Shown one piece after another: positions 7,690-16,151 of a stretch of 33,576 bases of DNA. Both the position numbers and the translations under genes were made by a program. The first letter of the stretch is position 1. Every line of letters starts with the position of its first letter. Below the pieces are notes generated by a model that saw only the letters and a list, made by a program, of their open reading frames with translations, did no database searches and had not been told where the DNA came from. Origin of the DNA: Pedobacter sp. Leaf41 (lineage in GTDB: Bacteria; Bacteroidota; Bacteroidia; Sphingobacteriales; Sphingobacteriaceae); the NCBI RefSeq assembly GCF_001422545.1, contig NZ_LMLE01000004.1:1610-35185 (forward strand), given 5' to 3'.

Positions 7690-9591
7690 ATGAGTGATCA
7701 GATAAAACACGAATGCGGAATCGCTTTTATTCGCCTGTTAAAACCACTTTCCTACTACCAGCAAAAGTACGGTACAGCACTTTACGGCCTTAACAAGTTA
7801 TATCTTTTAATGGAAAAACAGCATAACCGGGGCCAGGATGGCGCGGGGATTGCCACCATTAAACTAGATATGAAACCTGGCAGTAGGTACATTAGCCGAT
7901 ACCGGAGCATGGCTTCGAATGCGGTAGCAGATATTTTCGAGTATGTTCAAAACAAATTCGTAGATATACAAGAAAACACACCTGAATTAATGCAGGATAC
8001 AGAGTGGCTCAAAAACAATGTTAGCTTTATCGGCGAGGTGTTATTGGGCCATTTGCGTTATGGTACACATGGTAAAAACAGTATCGAAAACTGCCATCCT
8101 TTTTTAAGGCAAAACAATTGGATGACCCGTAACCTGGTTATTGCAGGTAACTTCAACATGACGAATGTTGATGAGTTATTGGAGCAACTCTACGAGTTAG
8201 GTCAGCATCCAAAAGAAAAAGCCGATACCGTTACTGTTTTAGAAAAAATTGGTCACTTTTTGGATGATGAAAATCAAGAACTTTTCGATCAATATAAAAA
8301 AGAAGGACACGATAACGTAGCCATCACGCATAAAATTTCTGATCATTTAGATATCGCGAATATTCTTCGCCGCTCGGCTAAAACCTGGGATGGTGGCTAT
8401 TCCATCTGCGGTATGGTGGGTAACGGCGATTCATTCATCATGCGTGATCCGGCTGGTATTCGTCCGGCCTACTATTATTACGATGACGAAATTGTAGTTG
8501 CGGCTTCTGAACGGCCAGCACTACAAACTGCTTTCAATATCCAGTTTAAAGATGTTAAGGAGATTGATCCTGGTCATGCTTTGATTATCAAGAAAAACGG
8601 TGAAGTTAGCATGGAGCAGTTCCGTGAGCCTACCGAAAGATTATCTTGTTCGTTCGAACGCATCTATTTCTCAAAAGGAAGCGATGTAGAAATTTACCGC
8701 GAACGCAAGCAATTAGGTCGTTTATTAAGCGATAAAATTCTTCAGGCCGTTAACTACGATTTAAAAAATACCGTTTTCTCTTTTATACCGAACACTGCTG
8801 AAGTGGCTTTCTTTGGTATGGTTGATGGTGTGCAACAATATGTGCGCAGGCATCAAAAAGATATTCTTTTGCATAAAAAGGAGGAATTATCTGATGAGCA
8901 GCTGGAGGAATTATTATCTCTTGCACCGCGGGTGGAGAAGCTGGCTGTAAAAGATGTGAAACTGCGAACTTTTATTACGCAGGATGCGGATAGAAGTGAA
9001 ATGGTGGCTCACGTTTATGATACCACTTATGGTATTATCAATAACCATCAGGATACTTTAGTAGCCTTGGATGATTCAATTGTTCGGGGTACTACTTTAA
9101 AGCAGAGTATTATAAAAATCGTAGATCGTTTACATCCTAAGAAAATTATCATTGTTTCATCTGCACCTCAAATTCGTTACCCGGATTGTTACGGTATTGA
9201 TATGAGCAGAATGGGCCAGTTTGTTGCTTTTGACGCTGCAATTCAGTTATTAACTGAGCGTGGTATGTGGCAGGTGATTGAAGATGTTTATGCAAAATGT
9301 AAAGCTTCATTATTACTTCCGAAAGAAGAAATCGTGAATCATGTAAAAGAGATTTACAAACCCTTCACTCCGGAAGAAATTTCAGCTAAAATTGCACAAA
9401 TTATTACTCCTAAAGGCACTGTTGCTGAGGTAGAAGTAATTTATCAAAGTTTGGAGAACTTGCATGAAGCTTGTCCGAAAAACAAAGGTGACTGGTATTT
9501 CTCTGGTAATTATCCAACTCCAGGCGGCAATAAAGTAGTGAACAAAGCTTTCATTAACTGGAAAGAAGGGAATAACCAAAGGGCATATTAA
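7690..9591 (+). CDS. Amidophosphoribosyltransferase-like protein, long Bacteroidota form (PurF family)
   Basis: The 633-aa product should make phosphoribosylamine from PRPP and glutamine, the first step of purine synthesis. Starting at 7690, the N-terminal nucleophile candidate is Cys9 (MSDQIKHECGIA). Other glutaminase features are NRGQDGAG and GHLRYGTHG, and the PRPP loop is VALDDSIVRGTT. It is much longer than usual PurF (about 470-510 aa), with extra sequence in both domains. Where PurF usually has a PVPDSG-like motif, this protein has FIPNTAE, so it may be a divergent paralogue. The short pre-Cys segment suggests a removed propeptide. It is a single gene with its own promoter and terminator. 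Confidence 0.85.
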   Translation: MSDQIKHECGIAFIRLLKPLSYYQQKYGTALYGLNKLYLLMEKQHNRGQDGAGIATIKLDMKPGSRYISRYRSMASNAVADIFEYVQNKFVDIQENTPELMQDTEWLKNNVSFIGEVLLGHLRYGTHGKNSIENCHPFLRQNNWMTRNLVIAGNFNMTNVDELLEQLYELGQHPKEKADTVTVLEKIGHFLDDENQELFDQYKKEGHDNVAITHKISDHLDIANILRRSAKTWDGGYSICGMVGNGDSFIMRDPAGIRPAYYYYDDEIVVAASERPALQTAFNIQFKDVKEIDPGHALIIKKNGEVSMEQFREPTERLSCSFERIYFSKGSDVEIYRERKQLGRLLSDKILQAVNYDLKNTVFSFIPNTAEVAFFGMVDGVQQYVRRHQKDILLHKKEELSDEQLEELLSLAPRVEKLAVKDVKLRTFITQDADRSEMVAHVYDTTYGIINNHQDTLVALDDSIVRGTTLKQSIIKIVDRLHPKKIIIVSSAPQIRYPDCYGIDMSRMGQFVAFDAAIQLLTERGMWQVIEDVYAKCKASLLLPKEEIVNHVKEIYKPFTPEEISAKIAQIITPKGTVAEVEVIYQSLENLHEACPKNKGDWYFSGNYPTPGGNKVVNKAFINWKEGNNQRAY

Positions 9592-9612
9592 TCCTAAGAT
9601 ATTTTGAATAAG

Positions 9613-9644
9613 AATAGCCCAAATTTATGCGGGCTATTTTTTTT
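9613..9644 (+). terminator. Intrinsic terminator of the PurF-like gene
   Basis: AATAGCCC (9613-9620) pairs with GGGCTATT (9631-9638) across a 10-base loop and is followed by a T run, 21 bases after the stop codon. Confidence 0.9.
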
Positions 9645-9822
9645 GCCCAAAAAATTTGAATTCATTTGTGTTTGATATTATATAGAAAGTGACATTCTTG
9701 CCACCTTACTGGAGATTTTTAGCCTCATTTAGTAAACGTTTTTATCATTCTTTTTGCTTGTAGATTGCTATATCTTCTCGGCCAGGGAAAACATTTAGAA
9801 GGGTGTAAATGTTAATTCCACT

Positions 9823-10386
9823 ATGAAAAACCTGATAAAATTTTGCCTTATATCTACCATTTGTTTGGGCTTAAGCTGTTCTGAAAGTAATCAACAACAG
9901 GTTACCAACGCTATCGACAATACAAGCGATAGTATTTCAACCAAGCTTTCTGAATTGAATGATACCTTAAAAAATGTAAAAGAAGATATCAAGAGCCATA
10001 TCCCTAAAGTAGAAATAAATGTGAGCAAACGTGTTCCGATAAGTTTACAATGGATTAGTTTTGAAAGTGAAAAGGGTTCGGCCGAAATCATTAAAAAAGA
10101 TAGTAAATGGTTTTCAATAAAGGGGGAGCAAACCAATACCAATAATGAATATCTTAAAATTGATGGGCGTTTGAAAAGATTAGATGCCAACAGAATTTCC
10201 TTCGAAGGAACGATAATCACATATATTAAAGATAATAATAGGGGTGTGCCTTGTGAAAAAACTGGTGCTCAGGTATTTTTTAAAAAAGGCAGCCGTTCTT
10301 ATTATCGTTTGCAAAAAATGGAAAACTGCGCAGGTGGAAGGCTATTAGACTATGTTGATATTTATAATCTCCATGACGTACTTTAG
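9823..10386 (+). CDS. Hypothetical lipoprotein
   Basis: The 187-aa product has a signal peptide with lipobox LGLSC, placing the lipidated Cys at about residue 19. Residues about 25-60 are polar with regular hydrophobic positions (DSISTKLSELNDTLKNVKED), suggesting a short amphipathic or coiled-coil stalk. The C-terminal part looks like a small mostly beta domain with two cysteines (GVPCEKTG and ENCAGG) that could form a disulphide. I recognise no family. It is a single gene, convergent with the LysE-family gene across a 9-base gap and with no obvious terminator between. Confidence 0.8.
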   Translation: MKNLIKFCLISTICLGLSCSESNQQQVTNAIDNTSDSISTKLSELNDTLKNVKEDIKSHIPKVEINVSKRVPISLQWISFESEKGSAEIIKKDSKWFSIKGEQTNTNNEYLKIDGRLKRLDANRISFEGTIITYIKDNNRGVPCEKTGAQVFFKKGSRSYYRLQKMENCAGGRLLDYVDIYNLHDVL

Positions 10387-10395
10387 TAGGTGCTT

Positions 10396-11022
10396 TTATG
10401 CATAAAACTGAACATACGTTTTGTAAATAAGCCAGAATGCAAATAGAATAATAATTACCCCTGCAATTTTATTAAGTGTTTTTAGGGCGTCTTCCTTTAT
10501 TTTGTATCTGAGTTTACTTGAATAGAAACTCTTTGCTCCATCTATGCTCAGTTGAGTAACCATCGCGATAAAAAAGCAAACCAATTTTTCGTTCAGCATG
10601 TTATTTAGCTTAACAGAAATAATTCCGCTTACAATAATCCAGAACATTAAGGTAGAAGGAGTGAGGATACACATCAAAAATCCTTTTAAAACATAACCTC
10701 TCTTACTGATCTTCTGGAGGGTTGCGGAATCGTAATTAACCTTCATTTTCGAAACCAAATAATATATTCCTACCGCGAGTAAGAAAATCCCACCGATAGT
10801 ACCGACATATTTGTCGAAACTAGCTTTATAATCAAAAAACTGACTTCCAAAAAGGACTAATGCGATTAATATAACATCACTAATTATAACCCCAATAGCT
10901 AAAGAAAACCCTGCCATAAAGCCTCTTTCTATACTGGTTTTAATCATTGCAAAAAATACCGGACCTGTTAAAAACGACGAAATAATCCCTGCCCCAATAC
11001 CTAATAATATGGCTTCAAACAT
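10396..11022 (-). CDS. LysE/RhtB-family exporter
   Basis: The 208-aa product is a small integral membrane protein with about six predicted helices. The N-terminal pattern GPVFFAMIKTSIERG, then AGFSLAIGVIISD, matches the LysE/RhtB family, whose members export amino acids or related small molecules. The length is typical. TPSTLMFWIIVSG in the second half is also usual. It is transcribed alone on the minus strand, divergent from the sugar permease gene and convergent with the lipoprotein gene. The substrate cannot be told from sequence. Confidence 0.85.
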   Translation of the reverse strand: MFEAILLGIGAGIISSFLTGPVFFAMIKTSIERGFMAGFSLAIGVIISDVILIALVLFGSQFFDYKASFDKYVGTIGGIFLLAVGIYYLVSKMKVNYDSATLQKISKRGYVLKGFLMCILTPSTLMFWIIVSGIISVKLNNMLNEKLVCFFIAMVTQLSIDGAKSFYSSKLRYKIKEDALKTLNKIAGVIIILFAFWLIYKTYVQFYA

Positions 11023-11166
11023 GTATTGTATTGTTTATAATATGCGAATATGCAATTTTATACCTAAAGATGGTACATTTATTTTTGTTGCATAAGTTGC
11101 ATAAAAGTTACTATTTTTTAATTTTTTTTTATCTAAGTTTAGCCCCACTAAAACTATATTTTAAAC

Positions 11167-12600
11167 ATGAGTTCAGAACAAACACAAACCAAGTGGGCCC
11201 AATTTATTCCCTTGGTAACCGTATTCTTTTTTTGGGGCTTCGTTGCCGCAAGTAATGATATTTTAATTCCGGTTTTCAAGAAAGCTTTTGATTTATCACA
11301 AGCTGAAAGTCAGTTGGTTTCACTGGCATTTTATATTGCCTACACCGTGGGTGCGCTTATCTATAACGGAATTTCGGTGCTAATCGGGCAAGACATTGTA
11401 AATAAACTAGGCTATAAAAACTCGCTTGCGTTAGGTCTCGTGATTTCGGCATTAGGTACACTATTATTTTATCCGGCCGCAAATTTGGCATCTTTCCCGC
11501 TAATGTTATCTGGTTTATTTATTGTTGCACTAGGTTTTTCACTACAACAAACCGTTGCTAACCCTTTAGCAATCGCGTTGGGTCCAATTAAAACGGGTTC
11601 ACAGAGACTTACCCTTGCAGGTGGTATCAATAACTTCGGAACTACCATTGGACCGCTTATTGTAAGTTTTGCCATTTTTGGTTCGGCAGCAAATGCAAGT
11701 TCAGATATTAGTATAGAAAGTGTTAAAATCCCTTATCTAATTCTTGGGGTTGCCTTTATCGCTGTCGCAATATTCTTAAAGCTATCTTCTTTACCAGATA
11801 GACCAGCGTTAGTTGAAGCCAAAATAGAAGAAAAAGGGGCAAAAGGATCTGCCTTGAAGTTTCCACAATTGGTTTTGGGGATGATTGCAATTTTTGTTTA
11901 TGTAGGTGTTGAAGTATCTACGGCGAGTAATTTGCCTGCTTATATGGAGAAAGATTTAGGTTTCGCACTGCATGATATTGCACCTTATATTTCGCTATAC
12001 TGGGCAAGTATGATGATTGGTAGATGGACAGGAGCTGTAGAAGCTTTCACCGATAACATCCAGACTCAAAAAATATTAAGATTTGTTGCGCCATATTTAG
12101 CTTTTGGAATTTTCTTAGCGGTTAATGCCATTGCCGATCACGATTTGGCTCCATTCTACGTTTACGGATTAATCATTTTAGTATTGATTATTGCTGATAT
12201 GGCGAGTAAAGGAAATCCGGCAAGAATGCTATTAATATTTTCTGCAATTGGCATACTTGCTTTACTTATCGGAATGTTTACCACTGGAATGGTTAGTGTT
12301 TATGCCATCACAAGCGTAGGTTTATTTTGTAGTACATTGTGGCCATGTATTTTCACTTTAGCAGTGAGTGGTTTAGGAAAGCACACCAGTCAGGGAAGTA
12401 GTTTCCTAATTATGATGATTATGGGCGGTGGAATTATCAGCTGGTTACAAGGTGCAGTATCGGAGTATACTGGTATTCAATATAGTTACATTGTTGGTAT
12501 TCTGTGTTTCGCCTACCTAGCTTTCTACGCCTGGAGAGTAAGTGGAATTTTAAGATCACAAGGAATTAATTTTGATCAGAAAATTTCTGGCGGACATTAA
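11167..12600 (+). CDS. Sugar MFS permease, FucP/GluP type
   Basis: The 477-aa product has about 12 membrane helices. Segments FFFWGFVAASNDILIP, GFSLQQTVANPLAIALGP and GGINNFGTTIGP fit the FucP/glucose-galactose branch of the major facilitator family, proton-coupled sugar importers. The first start at 11167 gives a normal short cytoplasmic N-terminus. Upstream, TAAGTTTA at 11134-11141 resembles a -7 box, though the -33 part is unclear. No sugar-catabolic gene is adjacent, so the substrate (fucose, glucose, galactose or other) is open. A strong terminator follows. Confidence 0.88.
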   Translation: MSSEQTQTKWAQFIPLVTVFFFWGFVAASNDILIPVFKKAFDLSQAESQLVSLAFYIAYTVGALIYNGISVLIGQDIVNKLGYKNSLALGLVISALGTLLFYPAANLASFPLMLSGLFIVALGFSLQQTVANPLAIALGPIKTGSQRLTLAGGINNFGTTIGPLIVSFAIFGSAANASSDISIESVKIPYLILGVAFIAVAIFLKLSSLPDRPALVEAKIEEKGAKGSALKFPQLVLGMIAIFVYVGVEVSTASNLPAYMEKDLGFALHDIAPYISLYWASMMIGRWTGAVEAFTDNIQTQKILRFVAPYLAFGIFLAVNAIADHDLAPFYVYGLIILVLIIADMASKGNPARMLLIFSAIGILALLIGMFTTGMVSVYAITSVGLFCSTLWPCIFTLAVSGLGKHTSQGSSFLIMMIMGGGIISWLQGAVSEYTGIQYSYIVGILCFAYLAFYAWRVSGILRSQGINFDQKISGGH

Positions 12601-12620
12601 TTTTAATAAAGTATTTTTGC

Positions 12621-12657
12621 AGCCACGAAGTTAAACTGCTTCGTGGCTTTTTATTTT
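12621..12657 (+). terminator. Intrinsic terminator of the sugar permease gene
   Basis: AGCCACGAAG (12621-12630) pairs perfectly with CTTCGTGGCT (12639-12648) across an 8-base loop and is followed by a T-rich run. It lies 21 bases after the permease stop and 5 bases before the deaminase ATG. A -7-like TATTTTTG at 12612-12619 precedes it, so it would also lie in the leader of a deaminase transcript starting there. Confidence 0.9.
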
Positions 12658-12661
12658 AAGC

Positions 12662-13135
12662 ATGACTAATAAACCAAGTTTCGATACCATATTTATGAAT
12701 CTCGCTACTGATTTAGCGGAACGTTCGCATTGCGTACGTGCCCATGTTGGTGCGGTTTTAACAAAAGATACCAGAATCATCTCTATTGGGTATAATGGGC
12801 CGCCCGCAGGAACACATAATTGTGACGAAGAATGGCCAGAACATGGTTGTGCAAGAGACAGCAAGGGAAGCTGTTCTTTGGCGCTTCATGCAGAAGAAAA
12901 TGCCATTTTATACGCTTCTAAAAATGGCTCCAGGATTGAAGGATGCACACTTTATACCACGTTATCACCATGTATCGCTTGTGCCCGACTAATTTTATCA
13001 TCAGGAATTAAATTGGTTTACTATTCAAAATCTTACGCCGCATACAAAGGTTTGCCGAGTGATGAAGGTGTTGATTTCTTGAGGAAGTTTGGGGTAGAGG
13101 TGAAGTTAATGGAAAGCGAAACTTTAAATTGGTAA
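12662..13135 (+). CDS. dCMP deaminase (deoxycytidylate deaminase family)
   Basis: The 157-aa product should deaminate dCMP to dUMP, the precursor of dTMP. The zinc site is complete: His76 and catalytic Glu78 in HAEEN, plus Cys104 and Cys107 in PCIAC. The N-terminal part, with SHCVRAHVGAVL and GYNGPPAGTHNC, is typical of dCMP deaminases rather than cytidine deaminases, and the extra CDEEWPEHGC region may hold the second structural zinc seen in some members. The length is usual. It is a single gene between the permease terminator and guaA. A ComE-type late-competence role is unlikely given full-length similarity to the enzyme. Confidence 0.9.
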   Translation: MTNKPSFDTIFMNLATDLAERSHCVRAHVGAVLTKDTRIISIGYNGPPAGTHNCDEEWPEHGCARDSKGSCSLALHAEENAILYASKNGSRIEGCTLYTTLSPCIACARLILSSGIKLVYYSKSYAAYKGLPSDEGVDFLRKFGVEVKLMESETLNW

Positions 13136-13263
13136 TTGTTAAAGTTAATGAATGATGGAAGTATCTAGCTTGCTGTTGACAACTGGTAACTGAAAACCAT
13201 TAACTAGCAATAGATTTGATTATAAATAACGATAAAACAATTTAACAATTCCCTTTCTTTATC

Positions 13264-13271
13264 TATCTTTG
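13264..13271 (+). promoter_or_regulatory. -7 promoter box of guaA, 3 bases from the ATG
   Basis: TATCTTTG matches the consensus exactly. Only three bases separate it from the ATG at 13275, so a start about 4 bases downstream would be at the A of the ATG: a leaderless transcript. No clear -33 TTTG is seen at the usual distance. The in-frame TTG at 13269 lies inside the box. Confidence 0.6.
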
Positions 13272-13274
13272 CGG

Positions 13275-14804
13275 ATGCAAGAAAAAATCATTATCGTCGA
13301 TTTTGGTTCGCAATTTACACAACTCATCGCTCGTAGAGTTCGCGAACTAAATATTTACTGTGAAATATATCCATTCAACAATCTTCCTGAAATTACCGAG
13401 GATGTAAAAGGTGTTATCTTTTCAGGTAGCCCATATTCAGTTCGTCAGGATGATGCTCCACAAATTGATCTATCAAACTATCATACTAAATATCCATTAC
13501 TGGCTGTATGTTATGGTGCCCAATACATTGCGCAACAAACTGGTGGTCAGGTTCGTGCCTCTTCAACACGCGAATATGGTCGTGCTAACCTAAGCTTTGT
13601 TAACCAGGAAAATAAACTTTTCAAGGGTATAAACATTGATTCTCAGGTTTGGATGAGCCATGGCGATACCATTACAGATTTGCCAGAAAATGCAGAATTA
13701 ATTGCCAGTACAGAAAGCGTTAAGGTTGCTGCTTATCACATTAAAGATTCAAATACTTATGCGATACAATTTCACCCTGAAGTAACCCACAGTATTGATG
13801 GAAAAGTTCTATTGGAGAACTTTCTGGTAGATATTTGTGGCTGTAGTCAGGATTGGACTTCAACAGCATTTATCGAAACTACTATTGCAGAATTGCAAGC
13901 TACTTTGGGTAACGATAAAGTTGTTTTAGGCTTATCAGGCGGAGTAGACAGTAGTGTTGCTGCGGTTTTATTGCATAAAGCAATCGGTGCAAATTTACAT
14001 TGCATCTTTGTTGATAATGGTTTGCTTCGTAAAGATGAATATGCCCAGGTGTTGGAACAATACAAACACATGGGTTTAAACATCAAAGGCATTGATGCTA
14101 AAGATCGGTTTTTAAGTCAGCTTGCGGGTGTTACCGATCCTGAATTGAAGCGTAAAGCGATTGGTCGTGTTTTTATCGAAGTTTTTGATGATGCTGCACA
14201 TGAGGTAACTGGTGTAAACTGGTTGGGTCAGGGTACTATATATCCTGATGTGATTGAGTCGATCTCTGTTAACGGTCCATCTGCTACGATAAAATCACAT
14301 CATAATGTGGGTGGTTTGCCCGATTTTATGAAGTTAAAAGTTGTGGAGCCATTAAAAACATTGTTTAAAGATGAGGTAAGAAGAGTTGGTAAAGCATTGG
14401 GTATTGATGATGTGATTTTAGGTCGCCATCCTTTCCCCGGGCCAGGTTTAGGAATCCGTATTTTGGGAGAAGTTACAGCAGAGAAAGTTGCCATTTTACA
14501 GGATGCCGATGCGATTTATATCAATGAGCTTAAAGCTGCTGGCTTATACGATAAAGTTTGGCAGGCAGGTTCTATCTTTTTGCCAGTTCAATCGGTCGGG
14601 GTAATGGGCGATGAGCGTACTTACGAAAACGTAATTGCACTTAGAGCTGTTGAATCAGTGGATGGCATGACAGCCGACTGGTGCCATTTGCCTTATCCAT
14701 TATTGGCGAAGATTTCCAATGAAATTATCAATAAGGTTAAAGGAATTAATAGGGTAGTATATGATATCAGCTCGAAACCACCTGCAACTATTGAGTGGGA
14801 ATAA
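13275..14804 (+). CDS. guaA: GMP synthase (glutamine-hydrolysing)
   Basis: The 509-aa product converts XMP, ATP and glutamine to GMP. An N-terminal class I glutamine amidotransferase domain carries nucleophile Cys79 (LLAVCYGAQ) and His167/Glu169 (FHPEV). The ATP pyrophosphatase domain has the PP-loop SGGVDSS at 221-227. The C-terminal dimerisation domain has [15 protein letters not shown] and ends PPATIEWE, the near-invariant end of GuaA. All catalytic residues are present and the length is normal. I set the start at 13275 ([11 protein letters not shown]) because the alternative TTG lies in the promoter. Identification is very secure. Confidence 0.97.
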   Translation: MQEKIIIVDFGSQFTQLIARRVRELNIYCEIYPFNNLPEITEDVKGVIFSGSPYSVRQDDAPQIDLSNYHTKYPLLAVCYGAQYIAQQTGGQVRASSTREYGRANLSFVNQENKLFKGINIDSQVWMSHGDTITDLPENAELIASTESVKVAAYHIKDSNTYAIQFHPEVTHSIDGKVLLENFLVDICGCSQDWTSTAFIETTIAELQATLGNDKVVLGLSGGVDSSVAAVLLHKAIGANLHCIFVDNGLLRKDEYAQVLEQYKHMGLNIKGIDAKDRFLSQLAGVTDPELKRKAIGRVFIEVFDDAAHEVTGVNWLGQGTIYPDVIESISVNGPSATIKSHHNVGGLPDFMKLKVVEPLKTLFKDEVRRVGKALGIDDVILGRHPFPGPGLGIRILGEVTAEKVAILQDADAIYINELKAAGLYDKVWQAGSIFLPVQSVGVMGDERTYENVIALRAVESVDGMTADWCHLPYPLLAKISNEIINKVKGINRVVYDISSKPPATIEWE

Positions 14805-14826
14805 AGATTTGAGAATCTTGATTTTT
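14804..14826 (+). terminator. Possible weak terminator of guaA
   Basis: AAGATT (14804-14809) pairs with AATCTT (14814-14819) over a 4-base loop, followed by GATTTTT. The stem is short and AT-rich, and it overlaps the last base of the stop codon, so it may be leaky. Confidence 0.4.
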
Positions 14827-14915
14827 AAAATCTTAAGAATCATTTAAAACAAGTATTGGAGTATGCTAGCAAACTGAATAAACTTTTGCTGGCATATTTT
14901 GTTAAAAAGATAGGT

Positions 14916-16130
14916 ATGAATTTAAAAAACGGTTACTGGATATTACTGCTATTCACTTTGGTTTTAGGTGCTTGTTCACCAAAAATAAGAACACCCAAAC
15001 CACCAACCAGTAGACCTGTTGAAAAGGAAAAACCTGAAGAAAAGAAAAAGCCTGTAAAAAAGTTTACTCAAGCTAGCATCTCATTATTAGCACCATTTAG
15101 ACTTGATGAAATCAATTTAAAAACCGCTACCAAGGCGGATGTAGAAAAGTATGCAATGCCGATTGATTTTTATCAGGGATTTAAGCTTGGGATTGATTCA
15201 GCAGCTGCATCAGGACTAAACTTTAAATTGAATGTTTTCGATACACAGGATGATAATGCCCATATTTCGATGCTTTATAAAAATGAGCGTTTTAAGCAAA
15301 GCAACTTAATTGTTGGGCCTGTTTTTCCTGACGGACAAAAATTTATTGCATCTTATTCCAAAGAAAATAATATCCCGGTAGTTTCGCCTTTAGCGGCTTC
15401 AAGTCCATCAGAATTCAATAATCCAAATCTCATTTCGATTGTGAACAACATCGATTTACATGGCAAGAAAATAGCAGGCTATATCACCAGAAATTTCAAC
15501 CCTGCTAATACGATTGTTGTGCTAATCAACCCTAGAAAAAGTGAGGATGAGCAGTTTGCTGCTCCTTTGAGGGTATACTTGCAAAGTAATCCTAAATTTA
15601 TTGTGCAGGAGTATGCATCGGCATATACCTTCGAAACCAAAATGATAAAAGGCAAACAATATGCAGTTATTGTTACTTCAGCGGATAGAGCCTTCGTTTT
15701 ACCTACCATAGAAAAACTTTATAAATTAAAAAATCTTCCTGCAGGAGGTTATAATATTAGTTTATTTGGTCATCCAAACTGGGTTAAACAAAATTATCCA
15801 ACAGAAAAGGTACAGGCATTAAATACGATAGTGAGTTCATCTTATAAAATTGATTATAAAAGTACTGCTGTAACCTCATTTATAAAAAAATATCGGCGCC
15901 AATATGGCTTTGAGCCTGGCGAATATGCTTTTAAAGGTTTCGATATCGGGGTTTATTTCGGTAAACTGCTAGATCAGTACGGTGAAAATTATTTGGAAAA
16001 CATTACCAAAGAAAAGTACAAAGGTTTGCACAACAATTTTTCTTTTATTCATGATGAAAAATTAGGCTATATTAATACCAGTTTAATGCTTTTAAAGTAT
16101 AAAAACTTTGCCCTAAATATTATCGAATAA
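14916..16130 (+). CDS. Lipoprotein with a type 1 periplasmic-binding-protein (LpoA-like) fold
   Basis: The 404-aa product has a lipobox LVLGAC and a following Pro/Lys/Glu-rich linker. The main body looks like a type 1 periplasmic binding protein (Peripla_BP_6/LpoA-like): IDFYQGFKLGIDSA, then NLIVGPVFPDGQKFIASY and IPVVSPLAASSP, then YAFKGFDIGVYFGK near the end. No ABC permease or ATPase is nearby, so a transport role is unsupported; an LpoA-like envelope role is possible. I choose the ATG at 14916 because it begins the signal peptide; the reading frame is open further upstream, to 14856, without a sensible N-terminus. The RsmB-like gene follows 21 bases later and is probably co-transcribed. 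Confidence 0.78.
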   Translation: MNLKNGYWILLLFTLVLGACSPKIRTPKPPTSRPVEKEKPEEKKKPVKKFTQASISLLAPFRLDEINLKTATKADVEKYAMPIDFYQGFKLGIDSAAASGLNFKLNVFDTQDDNAHISMLYKNERFKQSNLIVGPVFPDGQKFIASYSKENNIPVVSPLAASSPSEFNNPNLISIVNNIDLHGKKIAGYITRNFNPANTIVVLINPRKSEDEQFAAPLRVYLQSNPKFIVQEYASAYTFETKMIKGKQYAVIVTSADRAFVLPTIEKLYKLKNLPAGGYNISLFGHPNWVKQNYPTEKVQALNTIVSSSYKIDYKSTAVTSFIKKYRRQYGFEPGEYAFKGFDIGVYFGKLLDQYGENYLENITKEKYKGLHNNFSFIHDEKLGYINTSLMLLKYKNFALNIIE

Positions 16131-16151
16131 TATCATTTCTTCCCGTTTTTT

